This document shows positions 1 to 8,535 of a stretch of 64,000 nt of DNA, in pieces. Numbering within the stretch: the first letter of the stretch is position 1; each line of letters starts with the position of its first letter. The notes beneath the pieces were generated by a model. It saw only the letters and a program-made list of their open reading frames with translations. It was not told where the DNA came from and ran no database searches. A program made the position numbers and the translations under genes. This DNA comes from an uncultured Lachnospiraceae bacterium (GTDB taxonomy: Bacteria; Bacillota; Clostridia; Lachnospirales; Lachnospiraceae): positions 1 to 64,000 of the forward strand of contig CAJTWA010000015.1 in the NCBI GenBank assembly GCA_910580195.1, written 5' to 3'.

Positions 1-62
1 CACATTTACGGGGGTGCAGCCGCTTTTTCATTTTCCAACTGTCAAAGACGGGATTGTAACAT
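1..62. repeat. Left-edge copy of a terminator-like repeat
   Basis: The first 62 bases match 15251-15312 closely: a run of TTTACGGGGG, then TGCAGCCG, a T-rich stretch and a shared tail around AAGAYGGGAT. At the second site this is the right half of a hairpin terminator. Here the left half would lie outside the window, so it probably ends a transcript coming from the left. No gene is seen in it. Confidence 0.5.
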
Positions 63-99
63 AAGTTTGGGGGATTTGCAAAGATTTCTGGGAACAGAT

Positions 100-195
100 T
101 TTTGGGGTGGGGGCAAATTGGTGATGCGGGCGGTGGGGGTGGCTATTGGGGGGGGGGGAGGAATTTAATAGTGGAAGATGGGGGTTGGGGGGCGG
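100..195 (+). other. G-run cluster, possible G-quadruplex tract
   Basis: The plus strand carries many closely spaced G runs (four to six long, with one run of about ten near 149-158) and few C bases. Such spacing fits intramolecular G-quadruplex formation in single-stranded DNA, or in RNA if transcribed. No reading frame or promoter is evident, and the tract ends directly at repeat family 1 copy 1. The call rests on base composition only. Confidence 0.45.
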
Positions 196-197
196 AC

Positions 198-377
198 GGC
201 AATTCCGGGCTGCCCTCCCTCACACAAACTGGGCAACGTTCCGGCGAACTAACTGCTAACTACGGCTAAGGAAGTCGGGATAGCCCTCCTTCCTAAGCCT
301 TCGTAAGCAGTGGATTTCGCCTCCACTAAGGACGCCCATGAACTGTTTGCTTAGAGGGAGGGCAGCCCGGAATTGCC
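198..377 (+). repeat. Family 1 structured palindromic repeat, copy 1
   Basis: A 180-bp unit closed by a perfect 23-bp inverted repeat (198-220 against 355-377). The interior folds into several nested helices: CTGGGC with GCCCAT, hairpin GTTC-CGGC-GAAC, ACTGC with GCAGT, TACG with CGTA, CTAAGGAAG with CTTCCTAAG, and hairpin AGTGGA/TCCACT. Copies 2 and 3 share nearly all interior bases. Copy 1 lies upstream and copy 2 downstream, on the map, of the kinase gene at 629-1405, in the same orientation. No protein is encoded. It could be a structured RNA, a MITE-like element or both. Confidence 0.85.
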
Positions 378-628
378 TGTGGGTTGGGGGAAACTATTTC
401 ATTCCCTTTTGCTGGTTTCGGGGGACGGTAGGCCAAAAATTTCCTATATGTTAGGAAAAACAATTTCAAGTGTCCCCGTTATTTTCAAGGGACGGAACCC
501 AGATTTCCTGTGTTATAAACAATAATTTCAGGTGCTTTCATTATGCTCGGGACGGCGGTTCGGAATTGCCTATTTGCTGGGAAAACTTTATTATTCCATT
601 TTCTGAAATCCCTGTGCAAATGAAACAG

Positions 629-1405
629 CTAAATTCCTTCCAAAGCCTTCCGCAAATCTTCGCAGCTTGCATACCGGCTCTCTGGGTGTTCACAAGTACA
701 CTTTTGAATGATTTTTGCCAACTTCCGCGGTATCTTCCGGTTGAATTTCCGGACAGGATGTGCGCTGCAAGGGTACTGGCAGGGGTCTTTGCCTGTCAGC
801 AGGTGGTACATGGTTGCGCCGAGGCAGTAAATATCTGTCCTTGCATCGGCTGTTTGCCCGGCAAGCTGCTCTGGGGCTGCGTATCCCCGGGTTCCAAGAT
901 TTATGTATTCCCCGTTTTGGTCCCCGCACTCCAAAGCTGCCCCAAAATCAATGAGGCGCAGGTTCCCGCTGGGCTGCAGGATGATATTGGCTGGCTTCAT
1001 GTCGCGGTAGATGACAGGGGGCTGGCAGTTGTGGAGGTAGCCCAGCACCAAGCACATGTCCTTTGCCCACCGGACAACCTGCTGCCAAGGCTGCGCCCCT
1101 GACCGGGCGAGGAGATGCTCTAAAGTTTCCCCTTCTAAGTATTCCATTACAATATAGCATATTTCCCCTTGTTCCAGCACCTCGACAATTTCGGGGAAGT
1201 ACGGGTAATGCAGTTTCTGTACTAATTCAATTTCCTGACGCACTATGTAGGCTGCTTGTTCCCCTTGGATTTGGCTCACTTCCTTGATTGCCCGGTTCCT
1301 TCCGGTTTTCCTGTCATATGCAAAATGCACGTGGGAAGAGCCGCCAGAGCCTAATGTCCCTTTGATTTCATAACGGCTTTTGAGAATGTTTCCCTGTTTT
1401 AGCAT
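629..1405 (-). CDS. Soluble Hanks-type Ser/Thr protein kinase
   Basis: A eukaryotic-like Ser/Thr protein kinase of 258 residues that is almost only a catalytic domain. Visible motifs are a Gly-rich loop GSGGSSHV at 19-26, AIKE with the ATP-anchoring Lys41, the catalytic loop YRDMKPAN (133-140, Asp135, Lys137, Asn140), IDFG (152-155), the APE motif (178-180) and DIYCLG (191-196). The usual HRD is YRD, a tolerated change. There is no transmembrane helix and no PASTA domain, unlike PrkC, so it should be cytoplasmic. The start is well supported by an AAGGAG ribosome site. No phosphatase partner adjoins it. It stands alone between two direct copies of repeat family 1. The kinase assignment is firm; substrates are unknown. 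Confidence 0.9.
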   Translation of the reverse strand: MLKQGNILKSRYEIKGTLGSGGSSHVHFAYDRKTGRNRAIKEVSQIQGEQAAYIVRQEIELVQKLHYPYFPEIVEVLEQGEICYIVMEYLEGETLEHLLARSGAQPWQQVVRWAKDMCLVLGYLHNCQPPVIYRDMKPANIILQPSGNLRLIDFGAALECGDQNGEYINLGTRGYAAPEQLAGQTADARTDIYCLGATMYHLLTGKDPCQYPCSAHPVRKFNRKIPRKLAKIIQKCTCEHPESRYASCEDLRKALEGI

Positions 1406-1510
1406 AAATTTTTCTCCTTGGTTTTTTTCTTCGAATTGCCAAAATTCTTAAATTCCTGCCCATGAGCCATGGTATGATGGAGTTGGTATATGGGGGTTTT
1501 GGGAACGGAC

Positions 1511-1690
1511 GGCAATTCCGGGCTGCCCTCCCTCACACAAACTGGGCAACGTTCCGGCGAACTAACTGCTAACTACGGCTAAGGAAGTCGGGAAAGCCCT
1601 CCTTCCTAAGTCTGCGTAAGCAGTGGATTTCGCCTCCACTAAGGGCGCCCATGAACCGTTTGCTTAGAGGGAGGGCAGCCCGAAATTGCC
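1511..1690 (+). repeat. Family 1 structured palindromic repeat, copy 2
   Basis: A second 180-bp copy, in the same orientation as copy 1 and nearly identical to it. The terminal arms pair over 23 bases (1511-1533 with 1668-1690) with one mismatch (AAATTGCC on the right against GGAATTGCC in copy 1). The internal helices described for copy 1 are kept. Confidence 0.85.
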
Positions 1691-1716
1691 TGTGTATTGG
1701 AAAAAACTAATGGGCA

Positions 1717-1807
1717 CCCCGCTGTAAGCAACAGGGTATCCTCTTCTAACTTCTTCTCCCGGAACGCTATAAAACAGCGGGATATCAAACCCGTGGAAGC
1801 ATGAATG
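1717..1807 (+). repeat. Family 3 dispersed repeat, diverged copy
   Basis: About 90 bp that aligns with the tandem units at 36997-37146. Shared blocks are CCCCGCTG, GCAAC-GGG, ATCCTC with TAAC, ACGCT, and the end AGCGG followed by ATCAAACCC. It contains no gene. It is diverged, so the exact boundaries are uncertain. Confidence 0.5.
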
Positions 1808-1950
1808 AAGCTCTCCACATCTACACTGCGGAATATCAGCCACAGCTTTACCTAGTTTGCAACGCCGCAATACAGCGAAGAATTTAACCTAAGAGATTAG
1901 AATACATCCTTTTCGTTTCTCCCAGCTTAAATGTCCCGCTTACATTTATA

Positions 1951-2108
1951 TTACTCCGGCGGTTAAATATTGATGTAGATTGCGCAGGGTAAATTTTCAT
2001 ATGCAAGGCGGAAGAATGAGTCGTAGCGGGTGCTACGGCAATTGATGGCAACGTGGCAGATGGAAATTTAACCAAGCAAGATACATTGACATTTAACCGC
2101 CGGAGTAA
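1951..2108. repeat. Family 2 MITE-like element, copy C, flanked by TA
   Basis: A 158-bp element with 18-bp perfect terminal inverted repeats (TTACTCCGGCGGTTAAAT at 1951 and its complement ending at 2108), flanked on both sides by TA. The core has the hairpin CGTAG-CGGGTG-CTACG, which corresponds to TGTAG-TGGG-CTACA of copy A and CATAG-CGGG-CTATG of copy B. It has no coding capacity. TA flanks are typical of IS630/Tc1-mariner-mobilised elements, but no such transposase is in the window. Confidence 0.75.
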
Positions 2109-2241
2109 TATGTCAGTTTTTGAGTAAAATATAATTTCCTAGCAACTCTAAATTTGGCAAACAGTAGATGTCCCCATATAAGACCCCCAACTTCCAGTAC
2201 ACCATAAGCCTTCTGCCTTCAAAACGGAAAGCCAATACCCA

Positions 2242-2581
2242 GCAGTTCTGGGCAGGAACCTGTCCCCTGCAAACCATTCAGGGACGCTTTTAATGGAGGT
2301 GAAATCCACTGCTTACGAAGACTTAGTGATGAAGGCTTTCCTGAATCACGAGGAGCAGGCCAGACATAACTTTTCCAGATTGCGCCGGATATCCCTCTGA
2401 GTGTGCAGGACAAAAAACGGAGGCATAGCGGGCTATGTTGAGTATTTTTGCCCTGTGCAATCGGAGGGATAGACAAGCAAGGTGGAAAAGTTATGTCTGG
2501 CCTGCTCCGTAGTCGTAGTTAGCAGTTAGTTCACCGGAATGTTGTCCCGTTTGCAGGGGACAGGTTCCTGCCCAGAACTGC
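2242..2581 (-). repeat. Family 1 repeat, copy 4, interrupted by a family 2 element
   Basis: A reverse-oriented family 1 copy closed by a perfect 33-bp inverted repeat (2242-2274 with 2549-2581) whose sequence is unrelated to the arms of copies 1-3. The core remains recognisable on the minus strand (CCGGTGAACTAACTGCTAAC and GTAAGCAGTGGATTTCACC). The CTGGGC/GCCCAT helix of the other copies is here GGGAC/GTCCC, a compensated change. The helix equivalent to CTAAGGAAG/CTTCCTAAG is opened by the element at 2352-2507. Confidence 0.8.
2352..2507. repeat. Family 2 MITE-like element, copy B, nested
   Basis: About 156 bp with terminal inverted repeats of roughly 23 bases, beginning GAGCAGGCCAGACATAAC. 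The core reads CGGAGG-CATAG-CGGG-CTATG-TTGA, matching copy A at 53011-53170 (CGGAGG-TGTAG-TGGG-CTACA-TTGA) with paired substitutions in the hairpin. It lies inside family 1 copy 4. No clear TA duplication is visible at its edges, unlike copies A and C. Confidence 0.75.
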
Positions 2582-2709
2582 GTCCTCCCCGCTCAGCCCA
2601 ACACCCCTCCCCAACCAGTAAAGAAAAAGAGAACCCCAAAACTCCGAGATTCTCTTCAACCTTCCTCTGTACGTAATAAAATAAAAATTTGGCCAACGCC
2701 CACTCCCAG

Positions 2710-3372
2710 CTAATTCTTATTCAAGCTCCCCGACTTGCTAACAGAAATCTTATTCTCCGTCCCGCTCGCCAGCCGCTTAATATTCGCCCGGTGCCGCCAA
2801 ATAGCAAGGACTGTAAACACCGCCCCCACCGCATACGTTTCCATCAAAAACTCCTTGTCTACCCACAAGAACCCCATCTGCCCAAACACAACAAGCTGCC
2901 CATAAAAACAGAGGGAAACCAAAATAGACCCAAGGGACACATACCTTGTAGCTGCAACCGTCCCTGCAAACACCAGCAGGCACAAAAGCGCCATAGGCGG
3001 ATAAAAGGTCAGCAGCACCCCCGCCGTGCAGGCAATGCCTTTCCCGCCCTTAAACTTCATATAGAACGGGAAATTATGCCCCAGCACAGTCCCAAGCCCT
3101 GCATACAGTTCCAGCAAATGCGCCTGCCCCGGATACGCTTGATGGAACAGGAGCCATGCAAGCCCCATGGAAAGGGCAGCCTTCCCGGCATCCCCCAGAA
3201 ACGTAATGAGCCCTGCCTTCCAGCCCAAGGTGCGCAGCGTATTGGTTGCCCCTGCATTCCCGCTCCCGTATTCCCTGATATCAATGTGGTGCAATTTCCC
3301 ATAAATATACCCTGTCTGGAAGAGCCCCAGCACATAGCCCAGCGCCAAACAGATGATGCGGTTTAAAATCAT
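2710..3372 (-). CDS. plsY: Acyl-phosphate:glycerol-3-phosphate acyltransferase PlsY
   Basis: PlsY transfers the acyl group from acyl-phosphate to glycerol-3-phosphate at the membrane, making lysophosphatidic acid, the first step of phospholipid synthesis. The 220-residue protein has the family's several hydrophobic helices and its signature loops: YGSGNAGATN at 35-44, and GHNFP followed by KFKGGKGIA around 105-120. It starts one base after the der stop codon, so the two are probably translationally coupled. In many clostridia gpsA follows plsY, but here plsY is the last gene before the repeat island. Function is well supported. Confidence 0.95.
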   Translation of the reverse strand: MILNRIICLALGYVLGLFQTGYIYGKLHHIDIREYGSGNAGATNTLRTLGWKAGLITFLGDAGKAALSMGLAWLLFHQAYPGQAHLLELYAGLGTVLGHNFPFYMKFKGGKGIACTAGVLLTFYPPMALLCLLVFAGTVAATRYVSLGSILVSLCFYGQLVVFGQMGFLWVDKEFLMETYAVGAVFTVLAIWRHRANIKRLASGTENKISVSKSGSLNKN

Positions 3373-3373
3373 A

Positions 3374-4696
3374 TTATTTTTCCCTCCTCTCCCGAATAAA
3401 AAACTTTAACGAGGTCCCCCGGAACCCAAAAGCCTCCCGGATGCGGTTTTCCAGAAATCTGGTATAGGAAAAATGCATCAGTTTCTTGTCATTGACAAAA
3501 ATCACAAAGGTGGGGGGCTTCACTGCAACCTGCGTGATATAATAAAGCTTCAGCCGCTTGCCCTTGTCCGACGGGGGCTGCTGCATCGCCACGGCCTCGG
3601 ACATGATTTCATTGAGTACCCCTGTGGCAATCCGCATGGAATTATTTTCCAGCACCACGTCTACCATGTCAAAAATCCGGCTGGTGCGCTGCCCTGTCTT
3701 TGCCGAAATGAAAAGGATTTCTGCATAAGGCATAAAGCTCAGCACTTGGCGGATGCGGTCCGTATGCTTGTACATGGTTTTGTCATCTTTTTCAATGGCA
3801 TCCCATTTGTTCACCGCAATGATAATCCCTTTTCCCCTCTCATGGGCAATCCCGGCAATCTTGGCATCCTGCTCCGTCACCCCTTCCGTGGCGTCAATCA
3901 TCAGGATTACCACGTCGGCCCGCTCCACCGCAGTCACCGCCCGGATAATGCTGAACCGCTCCAGCTCCTCCTTGATTTTGCTCTTCCGCCGCAGGCCAGC
4001 CGTATCAATGAAAATATATTCCCGGCCTTCCCATGTAACTTCTGTGTCGACGGCGTCCCTTGTAGTACCAGCGATTTCCGACACAATGACGCGCTCCTCC
4101 CCAATCAGGTGGTTAATCAGGGAAGATTTCCCTACGTTTGGTTTCCCCACAATGGCAACCTTCGTCCTGCCGTCTTCCTGCTCCCCTTCTGTTTTCTCTG
4201 GGAAATGTTTTAAAACCTCATCCAGCATGTCCCCAATGCCCAGCTTCCCTGCGGAAGAAATGGGGATTGGCTCCCCTATGCCTAGGTTGTAAAATTCATA
4301 GACGTCCGGCATATATTTCTCAAAGCTGTCCACCTTGTTTACCACCAAAACTACCGGTTTCTTTGAACGGCGGAGCATATCGGCCACCTTAGCGTCCGCA
4401 TCTGCCAACCCCTGGCGCACGTCCGTCATGAAAATAATCACATCCGCTGTGTCAATGGCTATCTGCGCCTGCTCCCGCATCTGGGATAAAATAATATCCT
4501 TGCTCTCCGGCTCAATCCCCCCGGTGTCAATCAGGGTAAACGACCGGTCCAGCCAACTTGCATCTGCATAAATCCTGTCCCTTGTAACTCCGGGCGTATC
4601 CTTTACAATGGAAATCCGCTCCCCTGCCAAAGCATTAAATAAGGTAGATTTCCCCACATTGGGACGCCCAACTACTGCAACAATTGGTTTGCTCAT
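3374..4696 (-). CDS. der: Ribosome-assembly GTPase Der (EngA)
   Basis: Der is a double-GTPase that acts late in 50S ribosomal subunit assembly. Two G domains are visible in the 440 residues: the first with GRPNVGKST near residue 10, DTGG and NKVD; the second with GKPNVGKSS near residue 185, DTAG and NKWD. A KH-like C-terminal domain follows, ending in basic residues. Length is typical. It lies 9 bases after the DUF512 gene and 1 base before plsY, a common clostridial operon order. Confidence 0.97.
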   Translation of the reverse strand: MSKPIVAVVGRPNVGKSTLFNALAGERISIVKDTPGVTRDRIYADASWLDRSFTLIDTGGIEPESKDIILSQMREQAQIAIDTADVIIFMTDVRQGLADADAKVADMLRRSKKPVVLVVNKVDSFEKYMPDVYEFYNLGIGEPIPISSAGKLGIGDMLDEVLKHFPEKTEGEQEDGRTKVAIVGKPNVGKSSLINHLIGEERVIVSEIAGTTRDAVDTEVTWEGREYIFIDTAGLRRKSKIKEELERFSIIRAVTAVERADVVILMIDATEGVTEQDAKIAGIAHERGKGIIIAVNKWDAIEKDDKTMYKHTDRIRQVLSFMPYAEILFISAKTGQRTSRIFDMVDVVLENNSMRIATGVLNEIMSEAVAMQQPPSDKGKRLKLYYITQVAVKPPTFVIFVNDKKLMHFSYTRFLENRIREAFGFRGTSLKFFIRERREK

Positions 4697-4705
4697 CCTA
4701 CTCTC

Positions 4706-6241
4706 CTAACTTTCCTCATCCGGCGCGGCACAAAACCCTGCCGCCCCTCCAACGAAACATGACACCAAATCCTGTCCGCTTGATTTTACAATATCTATTT
4801 CCACTTGTAAAGCATTTTTAATCTGGGATAGGGTAATATCGTCTAAAAACACCTCTTCCCCGCTGCGCAGAAGGTTGCACGGCAGCAAAAGCCTGCGCCC
4901 TAACTCCCTGTTTTTCAGCTGCCCGATGATGTCCTGCCCTGTCAGCAGCCCGGAAACTGTAATCTGCTCCCCGAAAAAATGATTTTTTATGGGGATGACC
5001 TGTATTTCCTTCTGGGGAAATGCCTGCTGGAAAGATTTTGCCAGTCCCTGCAGCGTAGGGGCGGCAAGGACACCGGTGGCAACGGTAATTTTTTCTGCCT
5101 TAGCTTTTTGAAAATGCCTGTCCCTTTTTGGGATATCTGGCGCCCTGCCGTTTCTTTTTTCAATGATATGCCCCAGTCCAGCGAAAACTTCTTCTGTGGA
5201 TTCCTGCATGGTTACAATTCCGCTGGCTCCCTTGGCTTGCATATTTCCCATGCCTCCTGCCAATTCCCCTGTCCCAATGCCTTCCCTGTTTCCCGCTATT
5301 TTTACCGCATCTGCAAGGGCTATGGCAAATTCTTCCCGCAAAAGCCGCAGCATCCCAACACCGTTTTCAAGCTGCAGGTACCCATCGTAAGTTTCCTCCC
5401 CCGGCAGCTCCTCCCCTGCCAGCAGGTACCATTCGTCGCTGGCATGGACGAAATGCAGCCCGCACTTTTCCAGGCACTCCTTCTGGAACTGGTGTATCAT
5501 CCCCAGCACCTCTTTGGCACCTTCCTTGGAAAAAGGCTCCAAGGGGTACAGCCCTTCCCGGAATTTGCTCAAGCCCACTGGGACTACGGACAAACTTTCC
5601 ATCACCGGCATATATGCCATCAGGTCCGTAATGCTTTTTTTCAGCATTTCCCCGTCATTGACTCCCTTGCAGAGCACAATCTGCCCATTCATGGGAATCC
5701 CCGCTTGGTAAAGGGCTTCCATTTTTCCCAACGCCTCCCCGGCAAAACGGTTATTCAGCATTTTGCAGCGCAGCCCCGGGTCCGTGGCCTGCACCGAAAT
5801 ATTGATTGGCCCCAGCCGGTAGGCGATAATCCGCTCCAAATCACGTTCCCCCATATTTGTAAGGGTCACATAATTCCCCTGCAAAAAGGAAAGGCGGGAA
5901 TCGTCATCCTTAAAATACAGGGTGTCCCGCATCCCCTTTGGCATCTGGTCGATAAAGCAGAAAATGCATTTATTGCGGCAGGATTTGTACTCATCCATCA
6001 GGCCATTTTCAAATTCAATGCCCAAATCCTCCTCATACTCTTTTTCGATTTCCAGTTCCCACTCCTCCCCAGTCCTTTTGCGGACTACGGCAGTCAAGTA
6101 CTCTTCATTTGTGAAATACCGATAGTCAAATACGTCCTCAATCCCATGCCCGTTCACCGACAGCAGCACATCCCCCGGCTCCAGCTCCAATTCTTCCGCT
6201 ATGCTGCCCGGCGCCACCTTATAAATGGTATGTTCCTTCAA
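4706..6241 (-). CDS. DUF512 / radical-SAM-like PDZ protein
   Basis: A member of the DUF512 family, proteins with an N-terminal PDZ-like domain (APGSIAEELELEPGDVLLSVNG) followed by a radical-SAM-type cysteine cluster, here CRNKCIFCFIDQMPKGMR. The biochemical function is unknown. The start is taken as the TTG at 6241, which lies 7-8 bases after a strong AAAGGAG site and just before the PDZ domain; the upstream ATG at 6304 has no comparable site. That gives 511 residues. A poorly conserved stretch rich in Gly and Met (GELAGGMGNMQAKG) sits between the central region and the conserved C-terminal half. It heads the der-plsY operon. Family assignment is firm; activity is inferred. Confidence 0.85.
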   Translation of the reverse strand: MKEHTIYKVAPGSIAEELELEPGDVLLSVNGHGIEDVFDYRYFTNEEYLTAVVRKRTGEEWELEIEKEYEEDLGIEFENGLMDEYKSCRNKCIFCFIDQMPKGMRDTLYFKDDDSRLSFLQGNYVTLTNMGERDLERIIAYRLGPINISVQATDPGLRCKMLNNRFAGEALGKMEALYQAGIPMNGQIVLCKGVNDGEMLKKSITDLMAYMPVMESLSVVPVGLSKFREGLYPLEPFSKEGAKEVLGMIHQFQKECLEKCGLHFVHASDEWYLLAGEELPGEETYDGYLQLENGVGMLRLLREEFAIALADAVKIAGNREGIGTGELAGGMGNMQAKGASGIVTMQESTEEVFAGLGHIIEKRNGRAPDIPKRDRHFQKAKAEKITVATGVLAAPTLQGLAKSFQQAFPQKEIQVIPIKNHFFGEQITVSGLLTGQDIIGQLKNRELGRRLLLPCNLLRSGEEVFLDDITLSQIKNALQVEIDIVKSSGQDLVSCFVGGAAGFCAAPDEES

Positions 6242-6339
6242 AACTAATGCTCCTTTTCCCTGCAAATTACCCCCTGCTGCAAACAACGGGGCTGGCAGCC
6301 CCATTTTTCCCAGACGCTGCTGGCAGCGGGATGCCTTAA

Positions 6340-6445
6340 CTATGAAAGAAGAAAAAGCGTGCCTAAAAATACCCTTGCCGCTATGCCCATATGCAAAGGA
6401 TACTTTCAGGCACGCCTGTAAGGGCTGCCTTGGCAGCCCCCTGCA
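6340..6445. other. Inverted repeats between DUF512 gene and small ORF
   Basis: AGCGTGCCTAAAA and TTTCAGGCACGC form an imperfect inverted repeat about 70 bases across. It is followed by a short GGGCTGCC-TT-GGCAGCCC hairpin. They lie between the minus-strand small membrane ORF and the DUF512 gene and could end the small gene's transcript. There is no long T run, so the call is tentative. Confidence 0.4.
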
Positions 6446-6456
6446 GCCGCATCTTC

Positions 6457-6567
6457 TTAATCTTCGCTGTCCTCATCCACGACGCCGGCAACTGCGCCAG
6501 CCACGGAGGACACTACTGCAACAATTACTGCAATGAGGACTACGCCCCCAATGATAAATACCATCAT
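6457..6567 (-). CDS. Small single-span membrane protein
   Basis: A 36-residue ORF: MMVFIIGGVVLIAVIVAVV, then SSVAGAVAGVV and an acidic tail DEDSED. It reads as one transmembrane helix with a short charged C-terminus. A purine-rich AGAAAGAGATGG stretch upstream may serve as the ribosome site. I do not recognise a family. Neighbours are the DUF512 operon downstream and an AT-rich regulator promoter upstream. It could be an orphan membrane peptide; type I toxins have similar size and layout, but nothing here proves that. Confidence 0.5.
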   Translation of the reverse strand: MMVFIIGGVVLIAVIVAVVSSVAGAVAGVVDEDSED

Positions 6568-6939
6568 CGCTTACCATCTCTTTCTTTCCTGTTTCACCGC
6601 GGATGGAACCCTCATTCTTTTCTTTATCAAGGTTTGTGAGGTTTTTCATTCCTTGGTTTCTTTATTATACCAAACAGGATGTATGGTGTAAAGGGTGAGT
6701 TCGCTGAAAAATGAACCACTCCGCTGCAAGTATTTGCCCGGATGGTTTCCGCGTTAATTCCTACGAACATTTTTCCAATTGGATTCCAGCTTTTATATTT
6801 TCCCACGATAAAAAATGCTATATCTATCTAGTTAAGATATTTAATATCTACTTTATCCAATATCATATCTTATTTCCGTATAAAATCAATAAAATAGATG
6901 GAAAATATCGTAATAAGATGATTCAAAGAGGACATTCAC
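6568..6939 (+). promoter_or_regulatory. AT-rich control region with palindrome, upstream of XRE gene
   Basis: This gene-free stretch is strongly AT-rich compared with its neighbours. It contains a perfect 15-base palindrome AGATATT-T-AATATCT at 6835-6849 and a TATAAA near 6880. The palindrome is a good candidate operator for the XRE regulator that follows. AGAGG just before 6940 is the ribosome site of that gene. Confidence 0.45.
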
Positions 6940-7209
6940 ATGGGCAAAAGTATGTTTACAATAAAAGGCAACCTATGTTCCGGAAGGGTACGGTTAGGGA
7001 GGGCACTGCAGCAGCCGCCCATCACGCAGGAGGAGCTTGCAAAAAAACTTCAGTTTATGGGCATGGAGGACATGACCCCACTGATTATATCCAGAATTGA
7101 GAAAAACCAGAGGCATGTCTGCGATGGCGAGCTGCGCATGATTGCCAAAGCATTGGATGTTTCTATGGAATGGCTGGTAGGCGACAGTGATGAGATTAAA
7201 CTGAAGTGA
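6940..7209 (+). CDS. XRE-family HTH transcriptional regulator
   Basis: An 89-residue, single-domain DNA-binding protein. The helix-turn-helix covers about residues 28-82: ITQEELAKKLQF, then TPLIISRIEKNQRHV as the recognition segment, and the closing IAKALDVSMEWLVG. It probably represses itself, as such small XRE proteins usually do, through the palindrome at 6835-6849; that is inference. The start has an AGAGG site 7 bases upstream. The next gene starts about 115 bases on in the same direction. Confidence 0.85.
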   Translation: MGKSMFTIKGNLCSGRVRLGRALQQPPITQEELAKKLQFMGMEDMTPLIISRIEKNQRHVCDGELRMIAKALDVSMEWLVGDSDEIKLK

Positions 7210-7325
7210 TGGCATACGAAATAAAAAATAAACCACAGAACGGAAACAATTATAAAGAAAAAATAAGCTCAGGAAAACATTTTCATAACGTTTTGTGCCT
7301 GAGCGAAGCGAAAGGAATGGATATA

Positions 7326-7910
7326 ATGATGAAGAAGATAGCTGTTTATTTCCCAGGCATAGGATATCATTGCGACAAACCGCTTTTATATTACAGCAGG
7401 AAGATTGCCTGTGGACTGGGGTACGGGAATTACAGAAACGTGGCATACGCATATAAAGCCGGCAATATCCGCGGCAATGAAGGGAAAATGAAAGAAGCGT
7501 ACGAAGCGCTGTTTTTACAGGCTGAAGCTGAACTTGCAGACCTTGTCTGGCCTGATTATGATGATGTGCTTTTTATTTCAAAAAGCATCGGTACAATCAT
7601 CGCGGCATCCTATGCGGAAAAATATGGTTTGAACCGTACAAGGCACGTTTTGTATACACCTTTATCACAGACTTATCTTTTTGCACCAAACCATGCAATC
7701 GGTTTTATCGGAACCGCAGATCCTTGGAGCAATACTGACGAAATCATCCAGCTTTCAAAAGCAAAGCATATTCCGCTTGCTGTATATGAGGGCTGCAACC
7801 ATTCCCTCGAATGTAAGGATACGTTAAAAGACCTCGAAAACCTAAAGGATATCATGGGAAAGACAATAGATTTCTGCAAAGGAATCCATAGAAAGACAGA
7901 CTGTTCCTGA
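7326..7910 (+). CDS. Small alpha/beta-hydrolase-like protein
   Basis: About 195 residues from the ATG at 7326, which follows an AAAGGA site; longer upstream frames have none. The N-terminus MKKIAVYFPGIGYHCDKPLLYY and the segment VLFISKSIGTIIAASYA resemble the first strand and the nucleophile elbow (G-x-S-x-G, here SKSIGT) of alpha/beta hydrolases. A late GCNHSLE carries a His in the position of the catalytic base. Substrate is unknown. It follows the XRE regulator and may be cotranscribed with it. Confidence 0.6.
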   Translation: MMKKIAVYFPGIGYHCDKPLLYYSRKIACGLGYGNYRNVAYAYKAGNIRGNEGKMKEAYEALFLQAEAELADLVWPDYDDVLFISKSIGTIIAASYAEKYGLNRTRHVLYTPLSQTYLFAPNHAIGFIGTADPWSNTDEIIQLSKAKHIPLAVYEGCNHSLECKDTLKDLENLKDIMGKTIDFCKGIHRKTDCS

Positions 7911-8034
7911 ATAGCCGCATGTCTGCTTTCTTCCGGCCAATCCCTTTTCCGGACGGATTGCATGGACCAGATATTTCCGGCTATCAAAGATGCCATTCCG
8001 TTTCAGGAAACCTTCCGTGAAGCATGCGGCTGAA

Positions 8035-8510
8035 TCATTCCACAACCGTGCCCTGTGCCAATTTTACACAGTCGGCCGTCCCTTCATACTGCGCAGGCAG
8101 CTGGTACAAATCAGAAAATTTTTCTTCTTGCCTATGTAGCTTCATATAGGACAGCTCCATGGGCAGCTGGTACAAATCAGGGGATCCTTTCATCCGCTCC
8201 CACATTCCATTGTTATTTGCTGATATTGGCCATTTTCGTATCCCACCCTTTGGCATATCCGCGGTAAAGGCCAGTTCCCCCTGTCTTTTACAAACGCCCC
8301 GTTTTCCGCCACAAAGGACAGTTCATCACAGTATCCTGGAAACAGATCCCTTAACTGGTAATACTGGTTCCCGCTCGCCACGACAAAATTGCAGCCACTA
8401 CTCTGCATCCGGGATAAAATACGCCGGAACCGCGGAATATCATAAGTATAATCTGGACGGACAAATGTACCGTCTATGTCAACAGCAACCAGTTTTATAT
8501 CATGATTCAT
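8035..8510 (-). pseudogene. Decayed HAD (Cof-type) phosphatase gene
   Basis: The intact N-terminus reads MNHDIKLVAVDIDGTFVRPDY, the HAD motif I (DxDGT), and continues to FVAENGAFVKDRG. After a run of G bases the frame slips: the expected continuation GELAFTADMPK appears in the next frame and ends at 8035. What follows does not match the rest of a Cof phosphatase, which is normally about 270 residues, and carries an internal direct repeat (GGCAGCTGGTACAAATCAG at about 8096 and 8161). The cap and motif III/IV regions are missing. This is best read as a frameshifted and truncated remnant downstream of treC. Confidence 0.8.
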
Positions 8511-8535
8511 ACCGCCTGCTCCTTGTCACCCATTT

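Noticed and set aside
470..1102. 210-codon plus-strand frame opposite the kinase gene
   Set aside because: It runs antisense to a clear kinase, has no recognisable domain and no ribosome site; it is a shadow frame.
4979..6247. 422-codon plus-strand frame opposite the DUF512 gene
   Set aside because: Low-complexity antisense frame without domain or ribosome site; the minus-strand gene has strong family motifs.
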